Numbered from the stretch's first letter, positions 28,180 through 39,860 are shown. The stretch: DNA of 64,000 nucleotides from Marsupella aquatica (GCA_973895155.1 OZ316894.1:16554001-16618000); one strand, 5' to 3'. Numbers and translations are program-made. Notes: generated by a model not told the origin, from the letters alone.

Positions 28180-29440
28180 TCCATGTGGCGCAGTTCGGTG
28201 ACCCGTGTTCCATGTGGTGCAGTTCGAGACTTCGAGCGAATCTTCAGTTCCATTCAATTCTGGGTTATTATTACGAAGCAGAAGCGCGGATGGACCTCTC
28301 TGAGTTTGAATAAATGCCCGGATAGACTCGCACAACCCGAACGGACCTCACTGAAACCCTCTTTTACACGCAGATGATACATGTTACACCACTGGGTTCC
28401 ATGTGGCGCAGTTTGGTGAGCGAATCTTTACTGCTCCATTCAATTCTGGGCTATCCCCAAACAGAAGCGCGGATGGACCATTGAGTTTTCAGAACTGCCC
28501 AGATAGACTCGCACAACCCAAACAGACCTCACTGAACCCTCTTTTACTCGCAGATGATACATATTACAGTACTCTTGAGATTATACCTGTTTACACTCGC
28601 ACAACCCAAACGGACCTCACTGAAACCCTCTTTTACTCGCAGATGATACATATTACAGTACTCTTGAGATTATCCGTGTTACACCATTGGGTTCAATGTG
28701 GCGCACTTTGATGAGCGAATACTTGCTGTTCCATCAATTTTGGGTTGTCACTAAAAAGAATCCAGGATGGACCTATGGGTTTTGCAAAAATTGGGATTTA
28801 TTAGAATGTCACTCTTTTTTGGCATAATATATACATTGTCATTATTTTTTTCTATTTATCAAAATGTCCTTATTTTCATTTGTGTGTTAAGAAAACTAAC
28901 CTGGGTTAGCTTCCTCACATCCAATGGCTCTCATTGCACCTAGTCCTATTATTAGACCGCCTGGGGTGTAATGACAGTTATTGGATGTGAAAGAGCTAAC
29001 CTGAATTAATTCTCTTAACTCATAAACAAAAACAGTGGCATTGTGACAAATAGGAAAGAATCAGTGGCAAAGTATGTATTATGTCAAAAATGAGTGGCAA
29101 TCTAGTGAATTTCAGTTTTGCAAAAATGACTCTTGCCCAACCTGAAAGGACCTCAGTGAACCCTCCTCTACTCAAAGATAATACGTGTTACACCTGCGGG
29201 TTCCATGTGTCACAGTTGGGTGAGCAAATACATAGTTCCATTCAATTCTGGGTTATCACAAAATAGAAGCATGGACGGACCTCTAGGATTTGCAAAAATG
29301 CCCTGATAGACTTGCATAACTGAAACAGATCTCAGCAAACCCCTTACCCTCTTGTTTGTGCAGATAATACATTGGATACCACTATTTTCTTCAATAAAAC
29401 ATGTTACACCTCCAAGTTCCATGTAGCACAGCTCCAGAAA
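28180..29440. repeat. Irregular repeat array (CCATGTGGCGCAG / GATGATACAT family)
   Basis: Two landmarks alternate. CCATGTGGCGCAGTT and variants occur near 28,182, 28,211, 28,401, 28,692, 29,203 and 29,420. ACCTCACTGAAACCCTCTTT plus CAGATGATACAT occurs near 28,345, 28,527, 28,618, 29,150 and 29,335. Units also share CATTCAATTCTGGG, GCGGATGGACC and ATAGACTCGCACAACC. Copies are diverged and partly deleted, and one is split by the MITE at 28,792-29,115. Confidence 0.85.
28792..29115. mobile_element. 324-bp MITE with long inverted arms and target-site duplication (MULE-like)
   Basis: The two halves are diverged inverted copies of about 160 bp. The left arm has TTATTAGAATGTCACTC and GGCATAATATATACA. 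The reverse complement of the right arm has TTCACTAGATTGCCACTC and GACATAATACATACT. Both arms end in a TTAGCT...CACATCCAAT segment. TTTTGCAAAAAT flanks both sides (28,780-28,791 and 29,116-29,127). An uninterrupted neighbour unit at about 29,289 has TTTGCAAAAATGCCCTGATAG with no insertion. A duplication of about 9-12 bp fits Mutator-like elements. There is no coding capacity, so this is a non-autonomous copy. Confidence 0.8.
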
Positions 29441-31583
29441 GTAATGCTCTGAGAGACCACTCTTATGAGCCTTGAAGCCCAGATGGACTAGCTGTTGACC
29501 AATTTTAGAAAAAGTTCTATCTAAGTACAAGAAAGGCTTCACTGTGAGCCATCTGGGTTGTGATGGTCCATTCACTAGCCAATGTCTGTGTGGCACTATT
29601 GTTGTCACAAAGATGCATCATTGTGACCATGATGTTGTTGGTGAGACAATACCCGGGTGTTGCACAGAAATGCTGAAATGAGGCAAAGAAGTGTAAGTGA
29701 GGCAAGGAGGTGTTCCCGTCATGGCTGCGTCGTCTGTCAATGATGTGGTGGTTGCCAACATTCGTTGTTTTGATCGGCTTGTTGTTGTGGTAATATTGTC
29801 ATTTGGGTCCATACGGTTGTTGTGAAAGTGATGTGTTGAGCGAGGCGATGGCAAGGAATGCAAGATGGCAATGATAGGCAGGGATGCTGGGTCCAGGTGA
29901 TCCCACAATGACATTTTTTTGGTTTACTTTTATTTTTCCCTTCCTCACCATCTCATTCTCTCCTTCCTATCCCAGCACCAGGGATCCCAGCACCAGGGAG
30001 GTCAAGGGTGTGGGGATGCTCTATGTGGTTATGTGACTGTGATGAATAGATGCCACCCATGGTTTTTGGCTCACATTGGAGCACCATAGAAGTGTAAAAT
30101 ATGATCTTGGGCTGGAAAGCCGACCAATAGATGGTGCCATGCAATCAGAACAAGTATTATCTTCTGCATGTATTAATGACATACAGCTATTTTACTATAT
30201 TACAAATATACGCTAATACAGCAAAGAAATGCAATAGAATAAATTTCATAAAGCTGAGTTTTTATGGTACCTCCCAATAATTGAAACTTTAAGTGAAGTT
30301 GACAAGGTAAAAAAATCCCTATGCTTCATAAAAGAAACTGAAGCTCCCATTTTTATAGTATTGAAGCTGGCAGTGCAGCAAAATGTATTCCGAGACACCT
30401 CAGGTAGAAACCGGCTGGGTCAAAGAATGAAAAACGGACCAAATGCAGCATTGCTGCCATTGTTTGTATAAAGGTTTTGGGCGTATGAAAAATGCATAAG
30501 GTGTTTTTCCTGGTTTGTATTGTTTTACTCTAGTTATGTTTACTGTTAATTGTTAAGTGATGCTGAAATAATCCATCAAGAGATGCCGAATAACATTTCT
30601 TGTTCTCAGATATCACTAAAATGACCCTCAATAAACAACAAGCATTGGTTAGGGCTACAGATGATTTATTGCTTGTTATGGGAGAGTAGAGCTAGTGGAG
30701 GGGGGTCTGATCAAACAACTAAAAATGATGGGACACACCATAAGAAGACTACTGTAGGGAGTTTCTCCGTCCAAGGGTTTTCCCTTGCTGAAGCCATCCT
30801 CCTAGTTGAGCGCAGCTGTTCGTTCTCCCACCAGTAAATCCCTTGCATATTTTTTCTTGTATTTATAGTGATAGTTATGAGACATTACCTTGCGGGTGAG
30901 CCAGTGAACCCATGTGCCAGCCTGGCCTGGGGATTCCCAAATTTGAATAAGAATAGGGGTAAGGCACAAATGACAAACAGTGACAGATGACAGTTTTGTA
31001 GTGTATTGATAACTCAATGAACTGTAACCTCCTTGGACTCAACACCCTTGGAAATTACATCCCATTACCTCAATGGGTTACCCTACACTTTCCTACCTCT
31101 CTCTCTCTCACCCCCTCCCCCCCCCCCCCAAACAACAACAAAACTAGAGAGTTCTGTTATCTTGTCATTGACCCGAGAGCTATGTGGATCCACTGTTTCA
31201 TTTACAATGAGAGCTCTGTGGATCCACTGTTTCATTTACAAATTAGACTGACTAGACATTATTTTGCAACCCAAGATGGTCTGTTGTCCCTGAGCCTGGC
31301 GGGGCTTTAGGGTGGTGATGTGGCTCTTGCTTGATTAGTCCCCTGTGGCTGGTAGGGTTGTATGTCCCTTCATCAGGTGCTGGGTTTTGCCACACTCCTG
31401 GATTGCTTACAAACTTATGAGATGTGCTTTCTGAACAAATAAAAAGAAGAGTAAACCAAACCTGGTTGGGAAGAGGTGGGTGCTGAAATGCAGTGAGTTC
31501 TAGGTAGGTGCAAAAGCTAGGTTACAACCATCTTCTTACACTTATCAAACATTGCAATACATCAACCAAATTCCAGGTATTGC
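29441..31583. other. Intergenic repeat-rich DNA, no gene
   Basis: It contains a duplicated ATCCCAGCACCAGGG phrase (about 29,970-29,998), a (CT)n-poly-C tract (about 31,098-31,130) and a ~32-bp direct duplication containing GTGGATCCACTGTTTCATTT (about 31,178-31,240). Minus-strand frames at 29,210-29,914 and 30,802-31,017 are not recognisable proteins. Confidence 0.5.
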
Positions 31584-31730
31584 CAAGTGCAACCCTCATG
31601 ACAAATTTGCACTTCTCAGAATCCTAGTAAGTGCAATATACTCTCACACTTATTTCTAACTGCAACCTAATGAGGAATGTGCACTTCTCAGAATCCGAGT
31701 AAGTGCAACATACACTTGCACTAATAAATC
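31584..31730. repeat. Two-copy ~72-bp tandem duplication
   Basis: GCACTTCTCAGAATCC starts at 31,609 and 31,681. It is preceded in each copy by a similar CTGCAACC/GTGCAACCC block and followed by GTAAGTGCAA. Confidence 0.8.
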
Positions 31731-32158
31731 CATACTTCAACTTCAATAGTAGAAGGACAACTCGAATGCTTATACTACCTGGTAACTGCAATTTCAATGC
31801 AATATTGCGCTGAGCAGTACTACTCAGTGTACTACTATTCAACTTCTGCACTTTATGAAGAATTGCACTTATCAGTACTTGCTAAAAATGTCTTATTTGC
31901 AGAAGGTTTTGCACTCATCAGATATCCAGGCTTCAATCCTGAGCTAATAATTTATGAGATAGTGTTGAAAGGTAAGGCAGCAGATCGGCAGGCTTCAAAT
32001 TTTGTTGAGAGAGACAGGATAGGGCCTCACCACTCAGTTGGGGCCTCTCCCTCTTCTAACTCACTTACCGCTGGTTGTCAACACTGCCCACACCACACAA
32101 GAACGTCTCTATCTGCCAAGAAGGTAGCACTTATATTTGCGTCCCATAGCTAGTTTCT

Positions 32159-32306
32159 GTCTTCTGGGATCCCACTAAGCTAATTTCTACTTTTCTGTAT
32201 ATACTAAAGTCAAGAAGAGCATTAACTAAATTGTGTCTTCTGGGATCCCACTAAGCTAATTTCTCCTTTTCTGTATAAACAAATCAAGAAGAGCATTAAC
32301 TAAATT
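32159..32306. repeat. Two-copy 76-bp tandem duplication
   Basis: GTCTTCTGGGATCCCACTAA begins at 32,159 and 32,235. Both copies end in CAAGAAGAGCATTAACTAAA. The high similarity suggests a recent duplication. Confidence 0.9.
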
Positions 32307-32790
32307 ATTAATAGGACATTTATGGATAGAATGGACACTCAAAATTTGCATAGGGTCATTATGAAATTTATCCTCTTCTTTTTCTACAGTTAAACTAACA
32401 AATAATTTAGAGCCTCAAGTGTACTAAGGTATTGTTACCAGAGCATAATGTCACCCAACTCAAAGCTCTCGTTTTCAGGGGCATTAGATCCCACTTTACT
32501 ATCTTACTATAAAAGTGTGAACTATAGCCTACTCTTAAGGGCCTAGGTCTAGAGTGAAGCTTCTAGACTTCAATGAAGACAAAATTGATAATGAGTCTCA
32601 ATATGGACAAACTTAAAATGGGAATGGGCAAAAGTGATACTACTCTACATAAAGACAAAACTGAAATGAGGGTGGACACAAAATAAAAATGGGGCAAAGA
32701 TCAACGTAAATACTATAAAAATTTAATTGTGCAAGAGTCTTTCTCTTCATATTTATTTAAGTTCGAGTAACGGGTAATAGGGCTACTACG

Positions 32791-33069
32791 CTATATATAT
32801 ATTCGTGCACTTATATCGCGATTGCACTTTATCGAGGTTGCACTTATCGAGGTGTCGAAACAGCTCTCGAGTCGGGGTATTTCTGGTCGTTCAGGGAGAG
32901 AGCCAGAAAGGCTCCATCTTTGCAATATCTGCTCTCGTCCAATGAGCCACTCATTCTTGAAATCCTCCAGAATTGCCTCTCTCTCCTCCTTCGGACAACG
33001 CCACACTGAATTCAGATCGACCCACATGGCAACGCGGTCACATCTCTGTGTGCATAGCGAGATTTCCAT
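32791..33069 (-). CDS. Hypothetical ORF, 92 aa, doubtful
   Basis: The minus-strand frame starts at 33,069, divergent from the glutathione reductase gene. Its middle (CPKEEREAILEDFKNEWL) looks helix-forming and protein-like. Its end runs into repeat-like DNA that is rich in GCACTTATC phrases. I do not recognise it. It may be a real first exon whose downstream exons are lost or remote, or an upstream antisense transcript of the reductase promoter. Confidence 0.2.
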   Translation of the reverse strand: MEISLCTQRCDRVAMWVDLNSVWRCPKEEREAILEDFKNEWLIGREQILQRWSLSGSLPERPEIPRLESCFDTSISATSIKCNRDISARIYI

Positions 33070-33498
33070 TATCTCTTCTCCTCAGAATCCTTCAGACGAC
33101 TCGGCCTCCCCACGCCATGCATAGCTGAGCTCTCAGTGCTTCAGCTCCAAATTCCTGTGCGATCATTCATACCCAGGTTCGTTGAACAGAGACACAACTT
33201 CTTTTTACGCCTTCTCAATCGAAGGCTGTTATGTTCTCTGACTCTTGAATGGAATGGCTTCTGCTTGTTTCCTTTTGATGTGTCCTCTTCTCATTGATCC
33301 AACCATCCGAGCTCGAAGGTGCTCTCCTTGATTCTGAGAGCCTCAAGCATCACCGATTCTTGTCCACTTCACTCCTCTTTACCACTGACGCTGAATTCTA
33401 CTGCTGGGACTCACTTTGTTACTTCTCGATCGACCAGGGTCTCGGGCAGGGAGGGGGAAGTGACGAAACGAGCTGTGGTGCACTAGTCGGTCGATTGG
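33070..33498 (+). promoter_or_regulatory. Upstream and probable 5' UTR of glutathione reductase
   Basis: A TATATATATATT tract at about 32,792-32,803 is a possible TATA element, but it sits about 700 bp before the start codon, so assignment is weak. The stretch before the ATG is pyrimidine-rich with several short upstream ATG frames, one from 33,294. Confidence 0.25.
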
Positions 33499-35232
33499 AT
33501 GGCCATGGATTTGATTAAGATGGTAACGCCTGGAGTGCCAAGGTGCGTAGCTGCCCTGTACACAGGCGCTGCAACAAGAGGAAAATTTCATGGACGACGT
33601 AGGGTAGAAGGAATTCAGCAATTGTCCTGGCTTGGACTTCAGGGAACGAAAACTTCGTGTGTCCAGCTATTTAGTCCGAGTGACCATGATCTACATAGTG
33701 GAGGTGGTGATTTGTTATCGAAGAAAGCATGGCGTGGGATAGTGGTGAAGGATAGTCAGGCATTTCGAAAGTCGAGTGTACGAGCAGCTGCTGCTAGTGC
33801 AGGTGGTGCGGAGGGAGCCGATGGCGAATATGATTATGACCTAGTGACTATAGGTGCGGGAAGTGGCGGAGTGAGGGCTTCTCGAATCGCTTCATCTTAC
33901 GGAGCCAAGGTTGCAATCTGCGAGCTCCCCTTTGCTGCAATTTCGTCCGACTCTGCAGGCGGTGTGGGAGGTACATGCGTGTTGCGAGGATGTGTTCCTA
34001 AGAAGATCCTTGTCTTCGGCTCGCATTATTCACATGCGTTTCAGGAGAGTAAGAATTTCGGGTGGTCATTTGAGTCCAGCCCTAAGCATGATTGGGGTAC
34101 TCTAGTGGCCAACAAAAACAAGGAGCTCCAGCGTCTGCTGGGAGTGTACAAGAATATTTTGAGCTCCAATAATGTCACACTTATCGAGGGCCGAGGTAAG
34201 ATCATGGATCCCCATACTGTCGAAATCAATGGGAAGAAATACAAAACCAAGCATATACTGGTTGCTGTTGGGGGACGAGCTACAGTGCCGGACCTACCTG
34301 GTAAAGAGCATGTTATTACCTCTGACGAAGCTCTAGATTTACCAGCTAGACCTCAGAAAATATGTATCGTAGGGGGTGGATATATTGCCCTGGAGTTCGC
34401 TGGAATTTTCAACGGTCTAGGAAGCGAAGTTCATGTTTTTGTTAGGCAAGACAAAGTATTACGAGGTTTTGATGAAGAGATCAGGGATTTTCTGGGCCAG
34501 CAAATGGCCTCGAAAGGTGTAATTTTCCACTTCGGAGAATCTCCTACCGAAGTCGTTAAAACGGAAGATGGAAAGTTTAACCTGAAGACGACCAAAGGAG
34601 AAGAAGCTGCCGACGCTGTAATGTTTGCGACTGGTCGAAATCCGAACACCAAGAATCTGGGTTTGGAGGACGCAGGAGTGAAGTTGGATGGCAAAGGTGC
34701 GGTTGTGGTGGATGAATACTCAAGGACAAGTGTAGACTCCATCTGGGCAGTAGGAGATGTTACTAACAGATTGAATTTGACACCGGTGGCAATCATGGAG
34801 GGAATGGCTTTTGCCAAGACTGCCTTTGCCAACGAACCTTCTAGACCAGAGCATGATTTTGTTCCATCTGCTGTCTTTACCGATCCTCCAATCGGAACTG
34901 TGGGTCTGACTGAAGCTGAGGCCCTGAAAGAATTCGGTGATGTGGATGTTTATACGTCAAATTTTCGGCCCATGAAAGCAACTATTTCAGGGCTAAGTGA
35001 TCGGACGTTCATGAAAATTATCGTTGATGCGAGCACCGATAAAGTGGTGGGAGTGCACATGTGCGGGAGTGATGCTCCAGAGATATTGCAAGGTTTTGGT
35101 GTGGCCGTCAAAGCAGGCTTGACGAAGACTCAGTTTGATTCTACTGTAGGTATACATCCAACAGCTGCCGAAGAGCTGGTGACCATGAGGTCACCAAGCA
35201 GGAAACTACGCGAGAAGGGTTCGCATCACTAG
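33499..35232 (+). CDS. GR: Glutathione reductase, plastid-type, 577 aa, single exon
   Basis: It reduces glutathione disulphide with NADPH, supporting the ascorbate-glutathione cycle. Residues 1 to about 110 form a basic, Ser-rich plastid/mitochondrial transit peptide. The FAD motif is [12 protein letters not shown] (118-129). The redox-active disulphide is Cys160/Cys165 in [12 protein letters not shown]. The NADPH fold is [12 protein letters not shown] (291-302), with specificity arginines Arg316 and Arg322 in [10 protein letters not shown]. The second FAD motif is [10 protein letters not shown]. The catalytic dyad is His553-Glu558 in GIHPTAAEE. The length fits plastid GR. The start is the first ATG of the frame, and Met3 or Met8 would hardly change the product. 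The oddity is structural: no intron in 1.7 kb, although flowering-plant GR genes have many. There are no stops or frameshifts and all catalytic residues are intact, so it looks functional. Confidence 0.95.
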   Translation: MAMDLIKMVTPGVPRCVAALYTGAATRGKFHGRRRVEGIQQLSWLGLQGTKTSCVQLFSPSDHDLHSGGGDLLSKKAWRGIVVKDSQAFRKSSVRAAAASAGGAEGADGEYDYDLVTIGAGSGGVRASRIASSYGAKVAICELPFAAISSDSAGGVGGTCVLRGCVPKKILVFGSHYSHAFQESKNFGWSFESSPKHDWGTLVANKNKELQRLLGVYKNILSSNNVTLIEGRGKIMDPHTVEINGKKYKTKHILVAVGGRATVPDLPGKEHVITSDEALDLPARPQKICIVGGGYIALEFAGIFNGLGSEVHVFVRQDKVLRGFDEEIRDFLGQQMASKGVIFHFGESPTEVVKTEDGKFNLKTTKGEEAADAVMFATGRNPNTKNLGLEDAGVKLDGKGAVVVDEYSRTSVDSIWAVGDVTNRLNLTPVAIMEGMAFAKTAFANEPSRPEHDFVPSAVFTDPPIGTVGLTEAEALKEFGDVDVYTSNFRPMKATISGLSDRTFMKIIVDASTDKVVGVHMCGSDAPEILQGFGVAVKAGLTKTQFDSTVGIHPTAAEELVTMRSPSRKLREKGSHH

Positions 35233-36134
35233 GTTTCCATATCGTAGCCAAATCATTGTTACCACCTGAACATTTATTGACAATCACTGGGAGCACCGAT
35301 TTCTCTCGCTGCTCTACAGACGCTGGGCATCAAGACTAGTGATTGTAGAGGTCAGTTTTTCGAGGAGGTGCTGCCTGGTGTAGATTTTCCCCTGTGTATG
35401 AGAATTGGTAGAGAAGAGAAGATAAGGTTCAACCAAGAAGCCATTGGTTAGAATGAACAGGATATGATACTTCATACCCCTTACTGGAGTGATAGCTTTC
35501 ATATTAGAGATCGGAGTTTTGCCGTGCATGTCTTTAGCTTCATCAGCTAGATTCAGACAAACACAACGGGAAGTCATCCTCGACAACAATTGGAGGCGGA
35601 GTAGGCCAAATTGCGAAAGGAGATGGTCCGGAGGCTCCGAATCATGTCATCAGAGACCCTGTGCAACTGGGATGGCTGTTAGAGGTCCAATTGTGGCAGT
35701 CACAGCAGTCAAAGCTTTTGAATGGCCTACTGCTTCAATTTGTGATCGAGGAATCGAAAAAGTTCAGCTGAGTCGAGATAATTTATTTGAGTACATCCCT
35801 GAATTCTTGTCTAAGTTGAAATTCAAGGTTGGCACTGGCACATGATCAGAAAAAGCCAGTTTGGGATTCACAATAATGTTTTGAAGTTGTGTTTTCCAAC
35901 TAGTGCATTGGCAGCTTCTTTGTTGCAGGTAGATGAGTTTTTGGAGTCTTCTTGCAATGTGATTAGGTATATTATGTTCGTTGTTAGGAAATTCTGGCTG
36001 GTGCCCCGTTGAGAATGAAACCTCAAGTTTTCACTCTATCTAGTGGGTCTCCCTCGCATTAGTTTGAGTAATCTGCTTCTTTGGTTCTCCCAACTTCTGA
36101 CCTGTTTGCCTCGAGCCATTTAATGGGGTTGCTC
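35233..36134. other. 3' flank of glutathione reductase, no gene recognised
   Basis: A 118-codon plus frame (35,489-35,845) and a 91-codon minus frame (35,314-35,589) overlap and match nothing known. Part of this is probably 3' UTR. Confidence 0.4.
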
Positions 36135-36240
36135 CCTCAAACTGGTCCAGGACTTGGACCATTTGAGTACTTTCTGGAAAGAAATCCTCAAACTGGTCCA
36201 GGACTTTACCATTTGAGAACTTTCTTAGAGTAATCTTTGG
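36135..36240. repeat. Two-copy ~51-bp tandem duplication
   Basis: CCTCAAACTGGTCCAGGACTT begins at 36,135 and 36,186. Each is followed by ACCATTTGAG and ACTTTCT. Confidence 0.85.
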
Positions 36241-36481
36241 AAAGAAATTTGTCACTCAGTCTTTGCTCCTATGAGTGAGTGCAACCTTGAGAACTTTATA
36301 GTCTTCTTGGTTAATGAGGATAAGTGACATGTCCAGGCAGAGGGGTGGGCCGATTTTGTGTGGGGAGAGTGACAGGTTGGGCAAGGAAAAGGTGCTCAGT
36401 GGCACTTTTAGATATATCTCATGGTTAGGATCTGTTGTCACCGTAATCCAGTGGCCAGAGAGGCTTCCCACCAGAATGACA

Positions 36482-36680
36482 GTTTGTAAACATACCATGA
36501 GAAAGAATGAACTGGATTGCACATTGCAGTGTTTAAATACCCTTATAGTTTGTAAACATACCATGAGAGAGAAAGAACAGGATTGCAAATTATGGTGTTT
36601 AAATACCCTTGTATTTTGTAAACATACCATGAGAAGAACAAACAGGATGGCAAATTATATTGTTTCAATAACCTTGTCTG
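36482..36680. repeat. Three-copy 66-bp tandem repeat, related inverted copy at ~39,650
   Basis: TTTGTAAACATACCATGAGA recurs at 36,483, 36,549 and 36,615, exactly 66 bp apart. Each is followed by an A-rich stretch, GGATTGCA and a GTTTAAATACCCTT-type end. On the minus strand this produces a 124-codon frame with the repeated peptide MVCLQ-RVFKH, an artefact of the repeat. The reverse complement of 39,640-39,730 carries the same order (CCAGAATGACA, CCATGAGAAAG, GGATTGCA, GTGTTTA). Confidence 0.85.
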
Positions 36681-37772
36681 ACCAGCAATCCCTCCCAAAC
36701 TGAAGTGCATAATCTTGTACTTGAGGGATGGTGCCCACTAAAGAGGTGTCAAAATCTTCTAATTGAGGGATGATTTCCAACTGAAAAATGTGATCTCGAG
36801 GGACCTAATAAATTGGCTCTTGAGCAAGTCAATAACGTCAACCCAATTATTTCCAAAAATGGTTTGGCTCTGAAGAAATTTTGGATAAGCGCCAAAATGA
36901 CATGCTGGACACTCTAGATGGTCCCCATTGCTTTTCTCTTGAATATTGTGGGTTCTTGACAAAGTACAGGGTACTTGCAGTTCATTGGGGTACTCACCCA
37001 TACATGCCTTCAGCCATTTGTGAGCAACTACTGTAGAATTTAACTAAGAGAGTTGTCATTTTTATTTGTTCCCTGTGTCTAGCAAACTGGAGCACCTTTC
37101 CAAAGGCTAGGGCACTGAAAGTTGGGGCAACCATGGACCCTTCCATTCAATTTTCATTAACCTAACCTGCCAATGGGCTCATTTGACAAGCAGCTCGAGA
37201 CATTCAAGCATGAGCTGGTTGGTTCCAGTCTGACCTGCCTAATCTCTTTTGCTTTTACTCCATTGTACTTTGTTTGGCCCTTCATTGAAAATTGGTCCTT
37301 TTCCTTTCTTTTGTGTGTTCACCATTGTACTTTCTTTTTCACCATAATACTTTCATTGGCCTTTTTCAGTAGACTGTTTGTTACTTTTCTGCAAACTAGT
37401 CAAAGTTACTAACCTGCCCCCAAAACTAATTTAATTATGAGGTTGCCACCATTTTGTGTGCGGGGTGGACTTAACCAGAATAGACTAACCTGAGATAGCA
37501 CATTCTGAGAAAATGAGGGGCACCCAAACTCAGTATTTTCTCGTAGACAGTAGGCAGCACCCACATTTGGGTGAGTGTCCGATGGGGGAGCCTGGTCCAG
37601 GGTGAAGGTAGGGTTGGAGGGGGTTAGCATGGCCAAATCAGGAGCCTCCATGTCTCCACACAAACTAGCCATGTGCTACTTAGGTTTAGTAAGTAGTCTA
37701 CTTATGCAACCCATATATGAAATGGGGGCAACCTGATAACTAGATTTGTTTTGGGGCGCAGGTTTGTAATTT
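36681..37772. other. Intergenic repeat-like DNA, no gene
   Basis: Short frames only. T-rich around 37,300-37,400. No recognisable element ends. Confidence 0.4.
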
Positions 37773-37946
37773 CAACCAGTTTAGTTTGGAGGATAGGATA
37801 GGAAAAAGGGCTTTAAGAATTGGTCCTTTTTTCTTGGCAGGGGTTACACACGCCAACCAGTTTAGTTTGGAGTATAGGATAGGAAAGGAAAGGAAAAAGG
37901 ACTTTAAGAATTGGTCCTTTTTTCTTGGCAGGGGTTACACACGCCA
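37773..37946. repeat. Two-copy ~81-bp tandem duplication
   Basis: CAACCAGTTTAGTTTGGAG begins at 37,773 and 37,854. Both copies contain TTTAAGAATTGGTCCTTTTT and end in CAGGGGTTACACACGCCA. The second has an extra GGAAA. Confidence 0.9.
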
Positions 37947-38659
37947 GTGGTTACGTATACGAATGATTCGAGTACAGTACAAAGAAAGAGATTCTAGGTG
38001 AAACTGTTGGTGGGAGTGGGCCCCCTCAAGTCAACAGTATTGGGAATTCTGGAGGAAAAGTCCCTTTATGGCCATGTGAGACTCATGCACTCTATTGCAC
38101 ACACATGCTCCCCAAGGCCCACTTGGCTAGCACCTTACTAATGTAGGTAGAGGCTTAAATAAACGCTGCAAGATCCTGGACAATAGAATTGTTCCTAAAT
38201 GAGCCAGGTGAGAGGCCCAAAGAGACTGCCACTTAGGCCGAGCACATGAGCTCCTGTCAATTGGGCGGGTGAGACAGATTCACTCTTAAAAGTCCAGGTG
38301 AGTCATATTATTTGTCGTGAAATCAGGATTATCTGGTGACTTAGACCATTTGGCTGTTTGGCCTTGTCTTTTAGCTCTGAGTATAACTCTAATGCATCGA
38401 ACAACACCAAGGACTTCAAAGCAAGGTCCTTTGAATTCTTGAAAGCTCCAAAGCACAATGACACAGAAGTTAGACAGTAAAGGGACAATGAGAAGCATTA
38501 GGCTCCAATTTTAAATTGAAATGGGAATTCTGTAGTGCCATCCTGGTTCACTATGAATAAATAATTAGTAAAATTTGGACATAACTAACAAATATTTTGG
38601 GCCCGACTATTCTTTGCATAGCAGGGCAACTAGCCTCTAAATTAATTGAGGACACTTTG
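37947..38659. other. Intergenic DNA, nothing recognised
   Basis: No coding potential of note. The 70-codon minus frame at 38,286-38,498 has no known domain. Confidence 0.4.
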
Positions 38660-39420
38660 CTTACCTGCTTGGTTTGTAAGCTTGATGCTATTCAACAAGT
38701 TGGAGCAATGAAGAGTTACATATTGGTTTGACTATGGAGATGAGAAAGATTAAATGGAGGATGGTAAATGAAGTGGATGTTAAGGTAATTAGAACACTTT
38801 CAATTTCATTGCAGACAAAGAGGAGATTATTCATGGTACAAGTCTTTTCAAAACATTCCCTTGATACTAATATGTTCATACAATTCATGTAGCATTCCAT
38901 ACAATCCACAAAACCATTATAGAAGTCAAAGGGTTTCTTACTTTACTGTTACTTCATTCCTTTCTCCATAATAACCAAAGGGTTTCTCATGGGCCCTTGG
39001 TATTCCTCTGTCCATAGTAGCTAAAGAGCTTTTTACATAACCATGGTAAGAAATGTTACAGAAGCTGAAGAGTGTCTTTATATCCATGGTTATTTCAAAG
39101 AATTGTAAAGAATTTCAAAGAATTTGTTTGAAAACACTGATATATCAATCACAAACCATCCAAAGGCTATTCTTGTTTACCCCTTTTCTACCAGTGTCTT
39201 TGTTTATTTGAAGTGATATAAACATTTGATTTGAAGTTTCCATTGTTTTTATAATGACGGGTCTAGCTAATTTTCTGTCTTGCCTCAAACACAATGCTTG
39301 GTTCTTCTTGGATAACTAATCTTCCTTGTTTATGATCAATAGTGTTGATGGGGCTACACGTGTTTCCAGGGCGGGTTCCAGGGATTTTGGAAGGAGCTTC
39401 CCATGGGGGTCTCTAACAAA
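38660..39420 (+). mobile_element. Dispersed non-coding repeat, copy 1
   Basis: Colinear with 60,900-61,680 in the same orientation. Shared blocks in order: AATGAAGAGTTACATAT (ATG form at copy 2), AGATTAAATGGAG, AACACTGATATATCAATCAC, CTTTGTTTATTTGAA, CCTTGCCTCAAACA/CTTGCCTCAAACAC, TTGGTTCTTCTTG and ATAACTAA. I estimate roughly 65-75% identity by eye, with indels. There is no coding frame across it and no clear terminal repeats, so the class is unknown. Confidence 0.7.
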
Positions 39421-39860
39421 TTCAGCTTCTTGACCTCCTATGTGGTTTAGTACAAAGTTTGACCAGGCTTTTCAGTTTGCTTCTCAGTTGTGCTTTAGTT
39501 CTTTTCCCATTGTAAAGAACTTTGGCTTTTTGGCTGTTTGGTCTTCTTGGGTACTTTCCGGTTGTTTTCTCCCCTTCATTTTGTCTCTTGTCTTTGGAAT
39601 CTGTAGGTGGGAGCATGATCTAGATTCCTACATTATTAATCTAAATGAAAATCCAAGCAAATATCTAAACACCTTAATATGCAATCCCTCTCTTCCTTTC
39701 TCATGGTCTGGTTATCAATGTCATTCTGGCGACAAGCCGCCCTGCGAGTTTGATTAATGTGGCATTTTTTCCTAACCAGAAAAGGCCTCCCTGCGGATTT
39801 GATTAAGGTGACATTTTTTCCTAACCAAAAGATGAACCTATAGGTGCCCTGTGTGCACCT
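39421..39860. repeat. Repeat segment inverted relative to 36,400-36,680, with a 49-bp duplication
   Basis: The portion 39,640-39,735 is the inverted relative of the 66-bp repeat family. Next to it, CTGCGAGTTTGATTAATGTG and CTGCGGATTTGATTAAGGTG form a two-copy 49-bp duplication (39,742 and 39,791), each followed by ACATTTTTTCCTAACCA or a variant. Confidence 0.65.

Noticed and set aside
28180-29440. CRISPR-like array
   Set aside because: Repeats are long, diverged and without regular unique spacers, and the DNA is plant nuclear.
36256-36630. 124-codon minus-strand frame with repeated peptide
   Set aside because: The peptide repeat is the translation of the 66-bp tandem DNA repeat (66 is divisible by 3, so the frame stays open). 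No family resemblance.
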